Assembly (NCBI GenBank): GCA_945280365.1
Contig: CALYQD010000010.1
Location: 1-64,000, forward strand
DNA from: an uncultured Apibacter sp.
GTDB lineage: Bacteria > Bacteroidota > Bacteroidia > Flavobacteriales > Weeksellaceae
DNA: 64,000 nucleotides
Reading direction: 5' to 3'
The notes below the pieces were generated by a model. It searched no databases, was not told the origin of the DNA, and worked only from the letters and a program-made list of their open reading frames with translations. This document shows, piece after piece, positions 34,414 through 44,273 of this stretch (the first letter of the stretch is position 1; every line of letters starts with the position of its first letter). Made by a program: the position numbers and the translations under genes.

Positions 34414-35633
34414 TTTGATGCATTTTCTTTAGTTCCTAAATAATAAAACAAACCTAATCCAAACCATATATAATGAAAATATAACTGAACACCTAAAACT
34501 TGAGCAAGAAAAAAAAGAATAATTCCATATTTAACAATATTACAATTGTTAAATTTTATCCATAAATAAATGAATGGAAATATTAGCAATATTAATCCTA
34601 AAAAACCTGACTCAATTATAGTGTTAAATACTCCTCCCAATCCTGATAAGTCCCATTCTGAGACTGGTGGTAATCTTTGTAAATATTCTTCATTATTTCT
34701 TACTAAAGAATAATTCCCCATACCTACTCCTATAATAGGATTATCTAATATTATTTTAGGAGCAATGTGAAGCGCTGCTATACGTCCCATCACCAATGAA
34801 GTATCATTTTCTCTATTTAAACCATATATTTGATTATATATGTCGAAATATTCTATCCAATATTTCAATAATTTATCGGAAAAATTAAAATAAGAGTTTA
34901 TAATAAATAAAATTATAGTACTGAATATAAATAAAATAACAATTTTACTTACATTTAATTTTTTCTCAATAACTAAATATATTATATAAAATATTGGTAA
35001 AAATATAATTGCAGCTTTAGATTGTGATAATATTATTTGTAAAAAAAATAAAATAGTATAAATATCGTTTTTTTTGAGAATTAAATATCTCATGATTAAA
35101 TAGAAACTTATAAATAATCCAAACGGACCTCCTTCAACATAACCACCTCTAAGCCTTTTCTTTTCACATACAAATGGAGTATCTATTCCCATATGACTTA
35201 ACAAAAAAGCTAGTAGAAATATGATTGAAAGTAAAATCATTGTTCTATCGATAAAAATAAAAATATTTTTATCTAAATCTTTTGATTCTTTATTGAACAG
35301 ATTGAAAGTAAATAATGAAAAAAATATACACCCTGTACATTGAATATAACGACAAAAACTCAAGATTACAGGTTTTTTTAGAAAGCTAATATTTTCTGGT
35401 ATGCTAAATTTTACATATAATGAAGCAATTATAGAATTTAAAAGAAAAATTAAAAATATTATTAATAATTGTTTATAGAATTTTGGTGTTATAATTTTTT
35501 TTGACATAAATAAAAAACACGCCATAAAAATAATAGATATAATATCTCCAAATTTTATATCGTATATTTTATAATCAGTAAATTGAATTGAAACAACTAA
35601 AGCAAGAGATAAAAAATATTGATATAATTTCAT
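34410..35633 (-). CDS. O-antigen polymerase/ligase-like membrane protein (Wzy candidate 1)
   Basis: This 407-residue protein has about ten membrane segments and a long periplasmic loop (IEYFDIYNQIYGLNRENDTSLVMGRIAALHIAPKIILDNPIIGVGMGNYSLVRNN). The arginine in GRIAAL and the following PIIGVGMGNY pattern are typical of the Wzy_C/O-antigen ligase family. It would polymerise repeat units in the periplasm. Overlaps both neighbours by four bases. Confidence 0.8.
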   Translation of the reverse strand: MKLYQYFLSLALVVSIQFTDYKIYDIKFGDIISIIFMACFLFMSKKIITPKFYKQLLIIFLIFLLNSIIASLYVKFSIPENISFLKKPVILSFCRYIQCTGCIFFSLFTFNLFNKESKDLDKNIFIFIDRTMILLSIIFLLAFLLSHMGIDTPFVCEKKRLRGGYVEGGPFGLFISFYLIMRYLILKKNDIYTILFFLQIILSQSKAAIIFLPIFYIIYLVIEKKLNVSKIVILFIFSTIILFIINSYFNFSDKLLKYWIEYFDIYNQIYGLNRENDTSLVMGRIAALHIAPKIILDNPIIGVGMGNYSLVRNNEEYLQRLPPVSEWDLSGLGGVFNTIIESGFLGLILLIFPFIYLWIKFNNCNIVKYGIILFFLAQVLGVQLYFHYIWFGLGLFYYLGTKENASK

Positions 35634-36817
35634 AAATTATTAATAATTATTTCATATTCGTTTAACATTCTATCGATGTTTAACAAATTTTCAACTTGTT
35701 TTCTTGATTGAGAAGCTAATTTTTTATAAAAATCAACATTATTATATATTTTTAAAATTGAATTTCCTAATGTATTTTCATCATTTGGATCTATTAAAAT
35801 ACCATTCACTTGATCACTAATAATCTCTGCCATTCCTCCTGTGTTAGAGGCTATAACTGGTATATTATTAGCAGAAGCTTCATATGCTACCCCTGGAAAA
35901 TTATCTTCACATATAGATGGTATACATATCAAATCGACTTTTTTATAAAAATCAGATGAATTAACATACCCTAAAAATTTAATTTTATTATTATTTGAAA
36001 GCTTAATTAAAAATTTTTCATAATCTATTTCTCCTTTACCTGCTATTAATAGGGTTGCGTTAATATTTAATTTATTAAATTGACTAATCAACCATTCAAT
36101 ACCTTTAGATTTTGTTAATGATCCAATAAAACCTATTTTAAAAACTTCTTTTCCATCCCATATTTTTTCATTATTGTAATATTTAATATCTTGGGCATTA
36201 TATATAACTTTTTTATTTACTGAATTAAAATAATTATAATAATTCATTTTATTTATTACAAAATGACTAACTCCAACTAATATATCAACTTGTTGAGATT
36301 TCTTTTTATGTATATATCTTAATAATTTACATTTAAGACATTGTTTTTCACATTTATGATCGTTTTGAAACATTGTACTGTTCGCGCATAAGAAATACAT
36401 ATCATGTAAAACCTGAACTATTTTTAAATCATTTTTTTTTATCACATCCCAAGCAGAGATAGAAAAACCGGCCAAATTATGACAAATTGTAAGATCTGGA
36501 TTTTCTACATTTATAACTGTTTGAATATATTTTTTCATTTGTACATTATATATATCTCTTAAATGCCATAATAGTTTCATTATTTTATTATTTGATTTAT
36601 CATCTCCATAATGCCAATAAAAATTTTTAATTCCAGCTCTATATATCTTTATCCCATTTAAAGATTCAATTATTAAATTCTTATTTTTTCCTGTAGTTAA
36701 TATGCATACTTCATATCCTCTAGCTTGCAATTCTTCAACTTGTTGTTGAAACATGATTTCTGCTCCTCCTCCTATATATGGGGAATATAAAGTATTTATA
36801 AAAAGAATCTTTTTCAT
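35630..36817 (-). CDS. GT4-family glycosyltransferase with cysteine knuckle
   Basis: This 395-residue GT-B enzyme starts ILFINTLYSPYIGGGAEIMFQQQVEELQARGYEV and has a C-terminal donor motif CIPSICEDNFPGVAYEASANNIPVIASNTGGMAEII. A cysteine cluster (KCEKQCLKCKLLRYIHKKK, about residues 150-168) in the acceptor domain suggests a structural metal site, which a subset of GT4 enzymes have. Overlaps the Wzy-like gene downstream. Confidence 0.87.
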   Translation of the reverse strand: MKKILFINTLYSPYIGGGAEIMFQQQVEELQARGYEVCILTTGKNKNLIIESLNGIKIYRAGIKNFYWHYGDDKSNNKIMKLLWHLRDIYNVQMKKYIQTVINVENPDLTICHNLAGFSISAWDVIKKNDLKIVQVLHDMYFLCANSTMFQNDHKCEKQCLKCKLLRYIHKKKSQQVDILVGVSHFVINKMNYYNYFNSVNKKVIYNAQDIKYYNNEKIWDGKEVFKIGFIGSLTKSKGIEWLISQFNKLNINATLLIAGKGEIDYEKFLIKLSNNNKIKFLGYVNSSDFYKKVDLICIPSICEDNFPGVAYEASANNIPVIASNTGGMAEIISDQVNGILIDPNDENTLGNSILKIYNNVDFYKKLASQSRKQVENLLNIDRMLNEYEIIINNL

Positions 36818-37204
36818 TATATTATAATAATATATTCATTTAACAAGTTTATACTTATTTTTTACATACAAATCTGGTATTAAAAATTATTCAGACTATT
36901 ATTTTATTTAGACACATAAAGCCATAATTTTTATTTATATATTAGAAGATCTTTTAGATTTACATTAGTAAGTATAACTTTATTTAAGGCGATAGTTAAA
37001 TTTTATACCAATTATATAATTACATTCATCTAAAACTAATCAATTATATATTTAAAATATGAAAAAAATTTAAATATCTATATTTTATTATATAAGTAAG
37101 TGCTTATTCAAATATATATGAATATAAAAATCACAATATTAATTATTTTTTTTTTAATAATTATTATTTTATTTCATTATTATAAAAAATATCATATTTT
37201 AAAT
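36818..37204. other. Gene-free AT-rich spacer in the polysaccharide locus
   Basis: I see no gene in these 387 bases. A minus-strand TATATTTG (37109-37116) could start a transcript for the three genes downstream, but it is far from the first start codon. Confidence 0.45.
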
Positions 37205-38557
37205 TTATTTTCCTTTTCCTTGAATTATAACAACCATTGTTAGATATATGATTTTAATATCAAATAAGAAATTATAATTTTGAAGATATAATAAATCATA
37301 TTTTAAACGTTGAGCCATTTCTTCTACTGTTTCTGCATAACCGAAATATACTTGACCTATTGATGTTATACCTGGTTTTACTTTATGTAATTTTTTATAA
37401 TTTGGATTTATTTGCGAAATTTTATCTATAAAGTATTTTCTTTCCGGGCGTGGACCAACAATAGACATATCACCTTTGAGTACATTTATAAATTGTGGAA
37501 ATTCATCTATTCTATATTTTCGCATTATTTTACCTATAGATGTTATTCTAGGATCGGATTCAGATGATAATTTAGGTCCCTCATATTCTGCATCTATATA
37601 CATGGATCTAAATTTCATTATTTTAAATGGCTTACTATTTAATCCTATTCTCTCTTGTTTATATATAACCGGTCCTTTAGAGGTAAGCTTAATTATGAGC
37701 GATAATATGGGTACCAGCCAACTTAGCACAAATATTATAATAAACAATGATAATGTTATATCAAATAACCTTTTAGAAATCCTATTAAGAAAATTCGATT
37801 TTTTTTTGTAATAATAGATTGGAGATGTTCCATAATAGCATAAATAAGAATTTTTATAAAATTCATAGGAAAAATCAGGTATTATATAAATTAAATATTT
37901 ACTATCAGAAAATTTAAATAATATATTTTCAACTTCTTTACTTAATTCTCCATTTAATGACAAAAATATATTTTGTATATTATTATCTTCGATAAAATTA
38001 TTTATTTTTTCATATTCAAATTTATATTGATTTTTTTGAATAGGATGTTTAATGAATTTTCCAAAATTTTCAATCTTTCTTTCCGTAGATAAATGCTTAA
38101 TCACAATATCGGTATTGCTATTGGAATCAATAAATATTGCTCTTGATAATTTTTGTTTTTGGTAATGATCTGCAACCATATGAGTAATTGCTATTAATAT
38201 CAAAATTGAAATATTAAAATATATCGCTATATTATTATCAAATAAATAACTGCTTTTTAATCCCGAAATAGCAAAAACTATAATAGCAAAAATAAATATT
38301 TGTGCAATAATCTTTTTAATTAATTCTAAAAAATCACTATTAGTTATCTTATATAAGCCTGTTTTTTCTGAAATAAAATACCAGCTTGCTATAAAAAGAA
38401 ATAGTGCTTTGTAATGATTTTCCAATAATAATATTATATTATCTTCATCGTCATGGATTTCATATTGTAATTTTAAAAATTTAAAGAATAAATAAATTAT
38501 AATTAAAATATCAATTATAAATTGAATCACTGGTATAAACACTTTATATGGATTCAT
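37205..38557 (-). CDS. Initiating sugar-1-phosphate transferase (WcaJ/polyprenyl glycosylphosphotransferase family)
   Basis: This 450-residue inner-membrane enzyme has about four N-terminal membrane segments, a cytoplasmic CoA-binding-like domain, a fifth segment (LFDITLSLFIIIFVLSWLVPILSLIIKL) and the bacterial sugar transferase domain with YKQERIGLNSKPFKIMKFRSM, KYRIDEFPQFINVLKGDMSIVGPRPE. It moves a sugar phosphate to undecaprenyl phosphate and so starts the repeat unit. Confidence 0.92.
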   Translation of the reverse strand: MNPYKVFIPVIQFIIDILIIIYLFFKFLKLQYEIHDDEDNIILLLENHYKALFLFIASWYFISEKTGLYKITNSDFLELIKKIIAQIFIFAIIVFAISGLKSSYLFDNNIAIYFNISILILIAITHMVADHYQKQKLSRAIFIDSNSNTDIVIKHLSTERKIENFGKFIKHPIQKNQYKFEYEKINNFIEDNNIQNIFLSLNGELSKEVENILFKFSDSKYLIYIIPDFSYEFYKNSYLCYYGTSPIYYYKKKSNFLNRISKRLFDITLSLFIIIFVLSWLVPILSLIIKLTSKGPVIYKQERIGLNSKPFKIMKFRSMYIDAEYEGPKLSSESDPRITSIGKIMRKYRIDEFPQFINVLKGDMSIVGPRPERKYFIDKISQINPNYKKLHKVKPGITSIGQVYFGYAETVEEMAQRLKYDLLYLQNYNFLFDIKIIYLTMVVIIQGKGK

Positions 38558-38577
38558 TTTAAAATAGATTCATGTTA

Positions 38578-39711
38578 TTATATTAATTCTCTTATTGATT
38601 TTATAGTTAAAAATTTGTCATATTTTTCTGTTACGAATTTTTTCATTTCATTTTTAAATTTTTGTTTAGAAAATTTTAATGCGTGATCTCTTATTTTTTG
38701 AGAATCAAATTTAATTTCGGAGAATCTTTCAACAGCATCTTTTAAGCTTTTACTATTATGATCTTTAAAGAATATGCCTGTAACTTCAGGTATAATTGTC
38801 TCAAGTGTTCCTCCTTTGGCCAAAGCTATTACTGGAGTTCCACAAGATTGTGCTTCAACTGGCAACATACCAAAATCTTCATCTGCAGCAAATACAAAAC
38901 ATTTAGCTCTTTGTAAATAAAATTTTAATTCTTCACGAGAAACAAAACCTTTCAATTCAATATTATCTTTTGCTAATTTTTCATTTTTATTAAAATCAGG
39001 GCCATCTCCTATTACTATTAATTTCTTATCAGGCATATTATTGAATGTTTCTATGATTAAGTCCATTTTTTTATAAGGAACCATCCTTGAAGCCGCTAAA
39101 TAAAATTCATCTTTTTTATCATAATAGCTAAAAAATTCCGTATCAATAGGCGGATATATTACTTTAGCTTCTCTATTATAAATTTTTTTTATTCTTTTAG
39201 CTATATTATTTGAATTGGCTATAAAATAGTCTACTCTATTAGAAGAAATCACATCCCATAGTCTAAATCTGTGAAGTATATACTTGGCGTACAAACCAAA
39301 CAAGCCACGATTTAAACCTGTTTCTAATAAATATTGTTGATATAAATCCCAAGCATATCTTGCAGGGGAATGGCAATAACATATATGTAATTGATTGGTT
39401 GTAGTAAGAACTCCTTTTGCTACTGATGATGAAGAACTAATAATTAAATCATATTTGCTCACATCTAGTTGCTCAATAGCTTGTGGATAAAATTGTAAAA
39501 ATTTTCTATGATTTCTTTTAGCAGTGGGTAATTTTTGTATAAAACTTGTGGTTACATTTTTACCGTTCAGTATTTCTTTTCTTTTTATATCATTAAAAGT
39601 ATCTATTAAAGAAAAATGATCAAAATCATCCCAAATCTCATTAAGAGTTTTTACTACCATTTCTCCCCCTCCAATAGTACAATACCAATCGTGAACTAAT
39701 GCTTTATTCAT
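38578..39711 (-). CDS. GT4-family glycosyltransferase (WbaZ-like)
   Basis: This 377-residue GT-B enzyme has the N-terminus KALVHDWYCTIGGGEMVVKTLNEI, CYCHSPARYAWDLY (a motif of WbaZ/mannosyltransferase-like GT4 proteins) and the donor motif CFVFAADEDFGMLPVEAQSCGTPVIALAKGGTLETI. It is probably cotranscribed with the WcaJ-like gene 20 bases downstream. Sugar specificity cannot be read from the sequence. Confidence 0.88.
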   Translation of the reverse strand: MNKALVHDWYCTIGGGEMVVKTLNEIWDDFDHFSLIDTFNDIKRKEILNGKNVTTSFIQKLPTAKRNHRKFLQFYPQAIEQLDVSKYDLIISSSSSVAKGVLTTTNQLHICYCHSPARYAWDLYQQYLLETGLNRGLFGLYAKYILHRFRLWDVISSNRVDYFIANSNNIAKRIKKIYNREAKVIYPPIDTEFFSYYDKKDEFYLAASRMVPYKKMDLIIETFNNMPDKKLIVIGDGPDFNKNEKLAKDNIELKGFVSREELKFYLQRAKCFVFAADEDFGMLPVEAQSCGTPVIALAKGGTLETIIPEVTGIFFKDHNSKSLKDAVERFSEIKFDSQKIRDHALKFSKQKFKNEMKKFVTEKYDKFLTIKSIRELI

Positions 39712-40003
39712 ATTAAGACAATGAGTGACTAGTTGTTAGAAGCTGCAATATATGAAAAAATTTATAAATTTATATTAAAATTTTATAAAGTTAAAGATAG
39801 AAGTAATTTTTATTGAATAAAATCACTAAGTATTTATTTCGATAATTTATGAAATTTTAAATGTAAAAATTTTTTAATTTTTAAATTAATTTATTTATTA
39901 CTTTATGTTTTAGTCATATTATACTTTAAAATATATATTAAAAAAATAAAATATTATTTTAATAAAAGTTCATTAATTAAAAAAGCTATATTTTATTTAA
40001 ACA

Positions 40004-41134
40004 TTATAATTTTTTCTTAAACATATATGAAGAAACGAACCAATAGAAACACATTACTGGTATCAATAATATAGCTCCATCGGACATACAAAGAAAAATA
40101 TAAGTTAATAAACCTAAGTATAATTTATTGCGAGTTTTCGTGAAGTTAAAAATTATTATCGGAGCAAATAAATATAATAAAAACAATATAAAACCAACAA
40201 GCCCAAATGTTTGAATTATGGATAAATAAACTATTTCAGAAATGCCTCTAAACGCTCCACTTCCAAATAGTGATATATTATTTAATATATCAAACAAATA
40301 TAATCTCCCCCCTAAATCTTTATCCATTATAAAATTAACATCTTTATTCATAAAGCTTAATAAATAAGGAAAACCTGAAATTAAGGCTAATCCAGAGATA
40401 ATTGTTAAAAATATATTTTTGCGCTTTAAAAAGCTGTTTATAAAAAAGAATATATATTCTATAAAAACTCCAATCCAAATTGTCCTAGATAAGGTTAAAA
40501 ATAATGTTAATAAGAATAAAACCTTAAAAATATTTTTTTTTTCATGCATTAAGTATAGAGGAGTTATTATGTGCATACATATCCCATAAATATTACCATT
40601 ATTGTATGTTGAATAGAGCTTTGTTATACCTTGCCTATTATTATTCTTTTGCTCCATATCATCATCAATATTTACGGTTAAATAAGGAATTTCAAAAGTC
40701 TGATTAAAATATTTCTTATATAAAAATAAAAATAGACCAAATACAATTACAATCCTAATTCCCCATAATAAAATAAAAGGAAAAATATCATTAAAAATTT
40801 TACTATCTAATATTTTACTATATAATATTAAAAAAATGAAAGGTAAAAATAAGATACTTAAGCAAAAAGATAAAGTAAAACCAAGATTATCACTATTAAA
40901 TCTTAATATTAATAATATAGAAGAATAAATAATAAATGGTAAGGTTAAAATGAATACTCTAAATCTATTTCTATTTATATATTTTAATCCTTTCAATAGA
41001 CATAGTGGTATTGAAAATAGTAATAGTAAATATCCCCAGGTTATAGGAATATCTCCAATTTTAAATCCTCCTTTGGGAAATATTATTAAAAAAATTAAAA
41101 TTAATTTAATATATATTCTTTTTAAATTTAGCAT
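40004..41134 (-). CDS. Polytopic membrane protein, second Wzy/O-antigen ligase candidate
   Basis: This 376-residue protein has about ten membrane segments. A periplasmic loop contains QGITKLYSTYNNGNIYGICMHIITPLYLMHE, and a later segment LTLSRTIWIGVFIEYIFFF holds the arginine often seen in polymerases. DKDLGGRLYLFDILNNISLFGSGAFRGI matches the GR...p...G.G pattern of Wzy_C proteins. With the first candidate at 34410-35633 the locus has two such proteins; one may polymerise and the other ligate or modify. Confidence 0.7.
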   Translation of the reverse strand: MLNLKRIYIKLILIFLIIFPKGGFKIGDIPITWGYLLLLFSIPLCLLKGLKYINRNRFRVFILTLPFIIYSSILLILRFNSDNLGFTLSFCLSILFLPFIFLILYSKILDSKIFNDIFPFILLWGIRIVIVFGLFLFLYKKYFNQTFEIPYLTVNIDDDMEQKNNNRQGITKLYSTYNNGNIYGICMHIITPLYLMHEKKNIFKVLFLLTLFLTLSRTIWIGVFIEYIFFFINSFLKRKNIFLTIISGLALISGFPYLLSFMNKDVNFIMDKDLGGRLYLFDILNNISLFGSGAFRGISEIVYLSIIQTFGLVGFILFLLYLFAPIIIFNFTKTRNKLYLGLLTYIFLCMSDGAILLIPVMCFYWFVSSYMFKKKL

Positions 41135-41868
41135 AATTATTAAAAATTTATAAACAGAAAATTATTAAATAAATAAATTTTGATTATTTTTTTAATTTAT
41201 ACTTATATATATTTAAATTAATTCTAAGTTTAGAAAAAAATAAAATATTAATTGATTATATAATAAAGTTTAAAATATTAATAAAATTATCTAAAAATAA
41301 CAGACATAACTCTTTTAAAATTTTCATGTAGTCAATTTATTAATATATAAAAAATCAAAATGTTGCATTAGCAAGAATAAAGTATAAATCAAAATACTAT
41401 ATATTACAAAATTGAGTAATTATAGTTCCTTAATTATAATTTAAGTTTAAAAATTATATTATTTTTAGTTATAATAAAAAATGATTTTATTACTTATTAC
41501 CTCATATATCGATTTTAGCGCAAAATATATTAACTAAAAATGTAAAAATTAAAAATATTTTTATAGATTTCTTATACCCCATTGTTTATTATGATTTTAA
41601 TTTATAAATATTTTCAAATATTAGCTAAAAATTGCATTTAAAATTGGTTATAAGATTGATTCTATTAAATAGATAACCATAAAATGATATTCATTAATAT
41701 TTCAATTAATACACAATTTAAATTATTTTTTATAGTATGTAAAATTATTATAAGAATTAGATAATAACATAAATTTTTATTTGTCTCTTTTAACTGTTTT
41801 AATCACTATTAAGTACTAACAGTTCAAAAATAGTAATTTTCTTAAACAATTTTATTTTATTTTTAAAA
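41135..41868. other. Long gene-free AT-rich spacer
   Basis: These 734 bases hold no supported gene in either strand. A TATTTTTG box on the minus strand (41825-41832) is the only promoter-like match. It may be the place of a lost gene. Confidence 0.5.
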
Positions 41869-42738
41869 TTAAAATAATTTATCGATAATGGCTTTTACTG
41901 AAGCATAAAAAATTTTATTATTATTTTTTCTAGCTATTTTAATAAAATTAATTGTTTTTTTTAAACCATAACGTGAAGAGGCAACTATATCCGATCCTAG
42001 TGACAGTTTATACTGTTCTTTGTTAAGTTTTGAAAGGAAATTATTAATTTTTATTTTTGATAAAAACCTTGCATCAAATAAATCTTCATCTACAATAAAT
42101 GTTAAACTTCTTTTATTATAAGTTACACAATAAATTTCACTTATATCAACATTTATTTTCTTCGCTAGCATTCCTGCATTTATAACAAATAATGCATCAT
42201 TACCTACTCTAACTTCTTCAAATTTTATATTATTTCTCTGAATAAAATTTAAATTGAACATTTTACTCCATGGCTCCCAATTTCTATAAATTAAAATGTC
42301 TTTATTTTTTTTTGTTTCATTTAAATATTCAGAAAGAGTGTCAACTAATTTTTTATTTCTATGTGATTTTTTTCCGGTATCAATATTTATACTATTTGCT
42401 GAAAAATAAATAATATCATTATCTGAATCAATATAATTATCTAATACATTTAAAAATCCTAAATTGAAAAAGTCATCTGCATCTGCAAATAGTAACCACT
42501 TGCCTTTAGCATAAGATAATCCTACATTTCTTGCATATCCAGCGCCTTTATTTTCCCTGGTAAAATATATTTCAATGTTTTTTTTATTTATGCCAGGAAA
42601 ATCATCTACTATAATATTATCACTATTATCATCAACAACTATAATCTGAATATCTTCTCTTTCAGGTATTGAATCTAAACATCTTTGAAGATATTTAAAA
42701 GCATTTTTATGAGGAATTATTATTGTATAATTTATCAT
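41869..42738 (-). CDS. GT2-family glycosyltransferase
   Basis: This 289-residue GT-A enzyme has the N-terminus YTIIIPHKNAFKYLQRCLDSIP, IIVVDDNSDN, GAGYARNVGLSYAKGKWLLFADADDFF (the DxD metal motif is in FADADD), then a variable C-terminal part with EVRVGNDALFVINAGM. It adds a sugar from a nucleotide donor at the cytoplasmic face. Confidence 0.9.
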   Translation of the reverse strand: MINYTIIIPHKNAFKYLQRCLDSIPEREDIQIIVVDDNSDNIIVDDFPGINKKNIEIYFTRENKGAGYARNVGLSYAKGKWLLFADADDFFNLGFLNVLDNYIDSDNDIIYFSANSINIDTGKKSHRNKKLVDTLSEYLNETKKNKDILIYRNWEPWSKMFNLNFIQRNNIKFEEVRVGNDALFVINAGMLAKKINVDISEIYCVTYNKRSLTFIVDEDLFDARFLSKIKINNFLSKLNKEQYKLSLGSDIVASSRYGLKKTINFIKIARKNNNKIFYASVKAIIDKLF

Positions 42739-42819
42739 AATATTATTTTATTTTTTACATGTTATATTTCCATTAATATATTTTTATAATATTATTTACA
42801 AAATAAAATGTTTTAAATA

Positions 42820-43701
42820 TCATATTTCAAAATCATTATTATTCTTATTTACCTTGATTAATTTTTCAAGTAAAGCCTCAGAAATATTATTAAATTTTCT
42901 AGCAAATATTTTTTCCGATAATATTATTTTATCATAATCAGATATGTCTAAAAATGCCGGTGAACTTCCATTTCTTAATTCCCAGTCAACATATCTTAAA
43001 TTTTTATTACTAATAGATTTTAAATATTTAGAATTTACCAATATTGTTTGAAAAAAAATTTCATCAGATGCTAATGTATAATTCATTCTTTTTAAAAAAG
43101 AATCATTTTCACTTACGTTGATTACATATTGTAATACTTCTCTGGTAAGACTCCACCAATTACTTCCTCCATATAATTTAGGTAAATTAGATGAGTAAGA
43201 TCTTTTTATACCGCATAATTTTTGAAGATAAACTAAAAATTTTAATAACCGACCAATTCCATATTTTCTTGCATTAAAATTATCATAAAAATGATAATAA
43301 TAAATACGATCCAAGCCACCATTACCATCCCATATTTTTCTTGGTAACTTCTCATAGACTAAATAATTCTTGCCTTCCTCAGCTAATTTAAAAAAATGGG
43401 TAACAGGCTTAGTTGGAAAATCTTGATCACTAATTAAATGAAAATAAATATTATTTTTATCCTCAAGGGCTTTTTTAACTAAAAATAATGAAACTTTAAT
43501 TATAGACACACCACCCCAATATACTTTATATTCTTTATAGATATTAATAGCTTTATTTTTAATCGTGTAAAGTGGAGTTAAATCTGCGTTACTTTTTTTA
43601 TCAATATGAATGTAAAATTGAAAATTATCATCAAAATAATCTATAATTCTCATTATATTATCTATAGATTTATAACCAATAATTAATATAGCTTGCTTCA
43701 T
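42820..43701 (-). CDS. GT14-like (core-2/I-branching type) glycosyltransferase
   Basis: This 293-residue protein has the GT14 layout: AILIIGYKSIDNIMRIIDYFDDNFQFYIHIDKKS, VYWGGVSIIKVSLFLVKKALEDKNNIYFHLISDQDFPTKP, LYGGSNWWSLTREVLQYVI, TLASDEIFFQTIL, and LRYVDWELRNGSSPAFLDISDYDKI. Bacterial members add a branching residue, often GlcNAc-like, to capsule repeat units. It lies between the GT2 gene and a 572-base spacer. Confidence 0.87.
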   Translation of the reverse strand: MKQAILIIGYKSIDNIMRIIDYFDDNFQFYIHIDKKSNADLTPLYTIKNKAINIYKEYKVYWGGVSIIKVSLFLVKKALEDKNNIYFHLISDQDFPTKPVTHFFKLAEEGKNYLVYEKLPRKIWDGNGGLDRIYYYHFYDNFNARKYGIGRLLKFLVYLQKLCGIKRSYSSNLPKLYGGSNWWSLTREVLQYVINVSENDSFLKRMNYTLASDEIFFQTILVNSKYLKSISNKNLRYVDWELRNGSSPAFLDISDYDKIILSEKIFARKFNNISEALLEKLIKVNKNNNDFEI

Positions 43702-44273
43702 AAAACAATATTTATTTAAATTTTAAAAGGCGTAGTTAAATACAAAATAATCAATTATTTACCTTATTATATTATTATCTGAATAATTTATCTAGCCAAA
43801 ATAATCTTTCAGTAATGAAAATATTTATAATATTTTAAGTGTATTATTACAAAATATTAATCTAAAATGTTAATTTTTATTTTTTTGGTTTATCCTATAC
43901 CTTAATGAAACATTTTTGTATTAAGTTATAAAACTTGGTTGATTTGATTTATTCATTCGAATTAGCGGTAATTTTTTTAATATATTTTTACTTGTGCCTT
44001 ACAAATTTTCTATGTATTATCAAATGTTTTTTTAGATATTCTATTTACTTAACTAAAAATTAAATTTTTTAAATATCAAATCAACTTATAAGCTTATATT
44101 TAATTAAGTGAAAAACATTAAAAATACTTATTCATAAATTAATGATAATGATAATTAAAAACTGATCAAATTTTGTTATTATAAACATTAAATTTCATAT
44201 ATTCAATCATAATTTTATATTAATAAACACATTAAGTATTAGCTAAATACAATAATTTTTAATTTATATTATT
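43702..44273. other. Gene-free AT-rich spacer in the polysaccharide locus
   Basis: These 572 bases, downstream of the flippase gene and upstream of the GT14 gene, show no supported gene, hairpin or promoter box. Confidence 0.5.

Noticed and set aside
43702..44273. Possible origin or centromere-like AT-rich site
   Set aside because: The whole window is AT-rich and there are no DnaA-box clusters or iterons that I can see.
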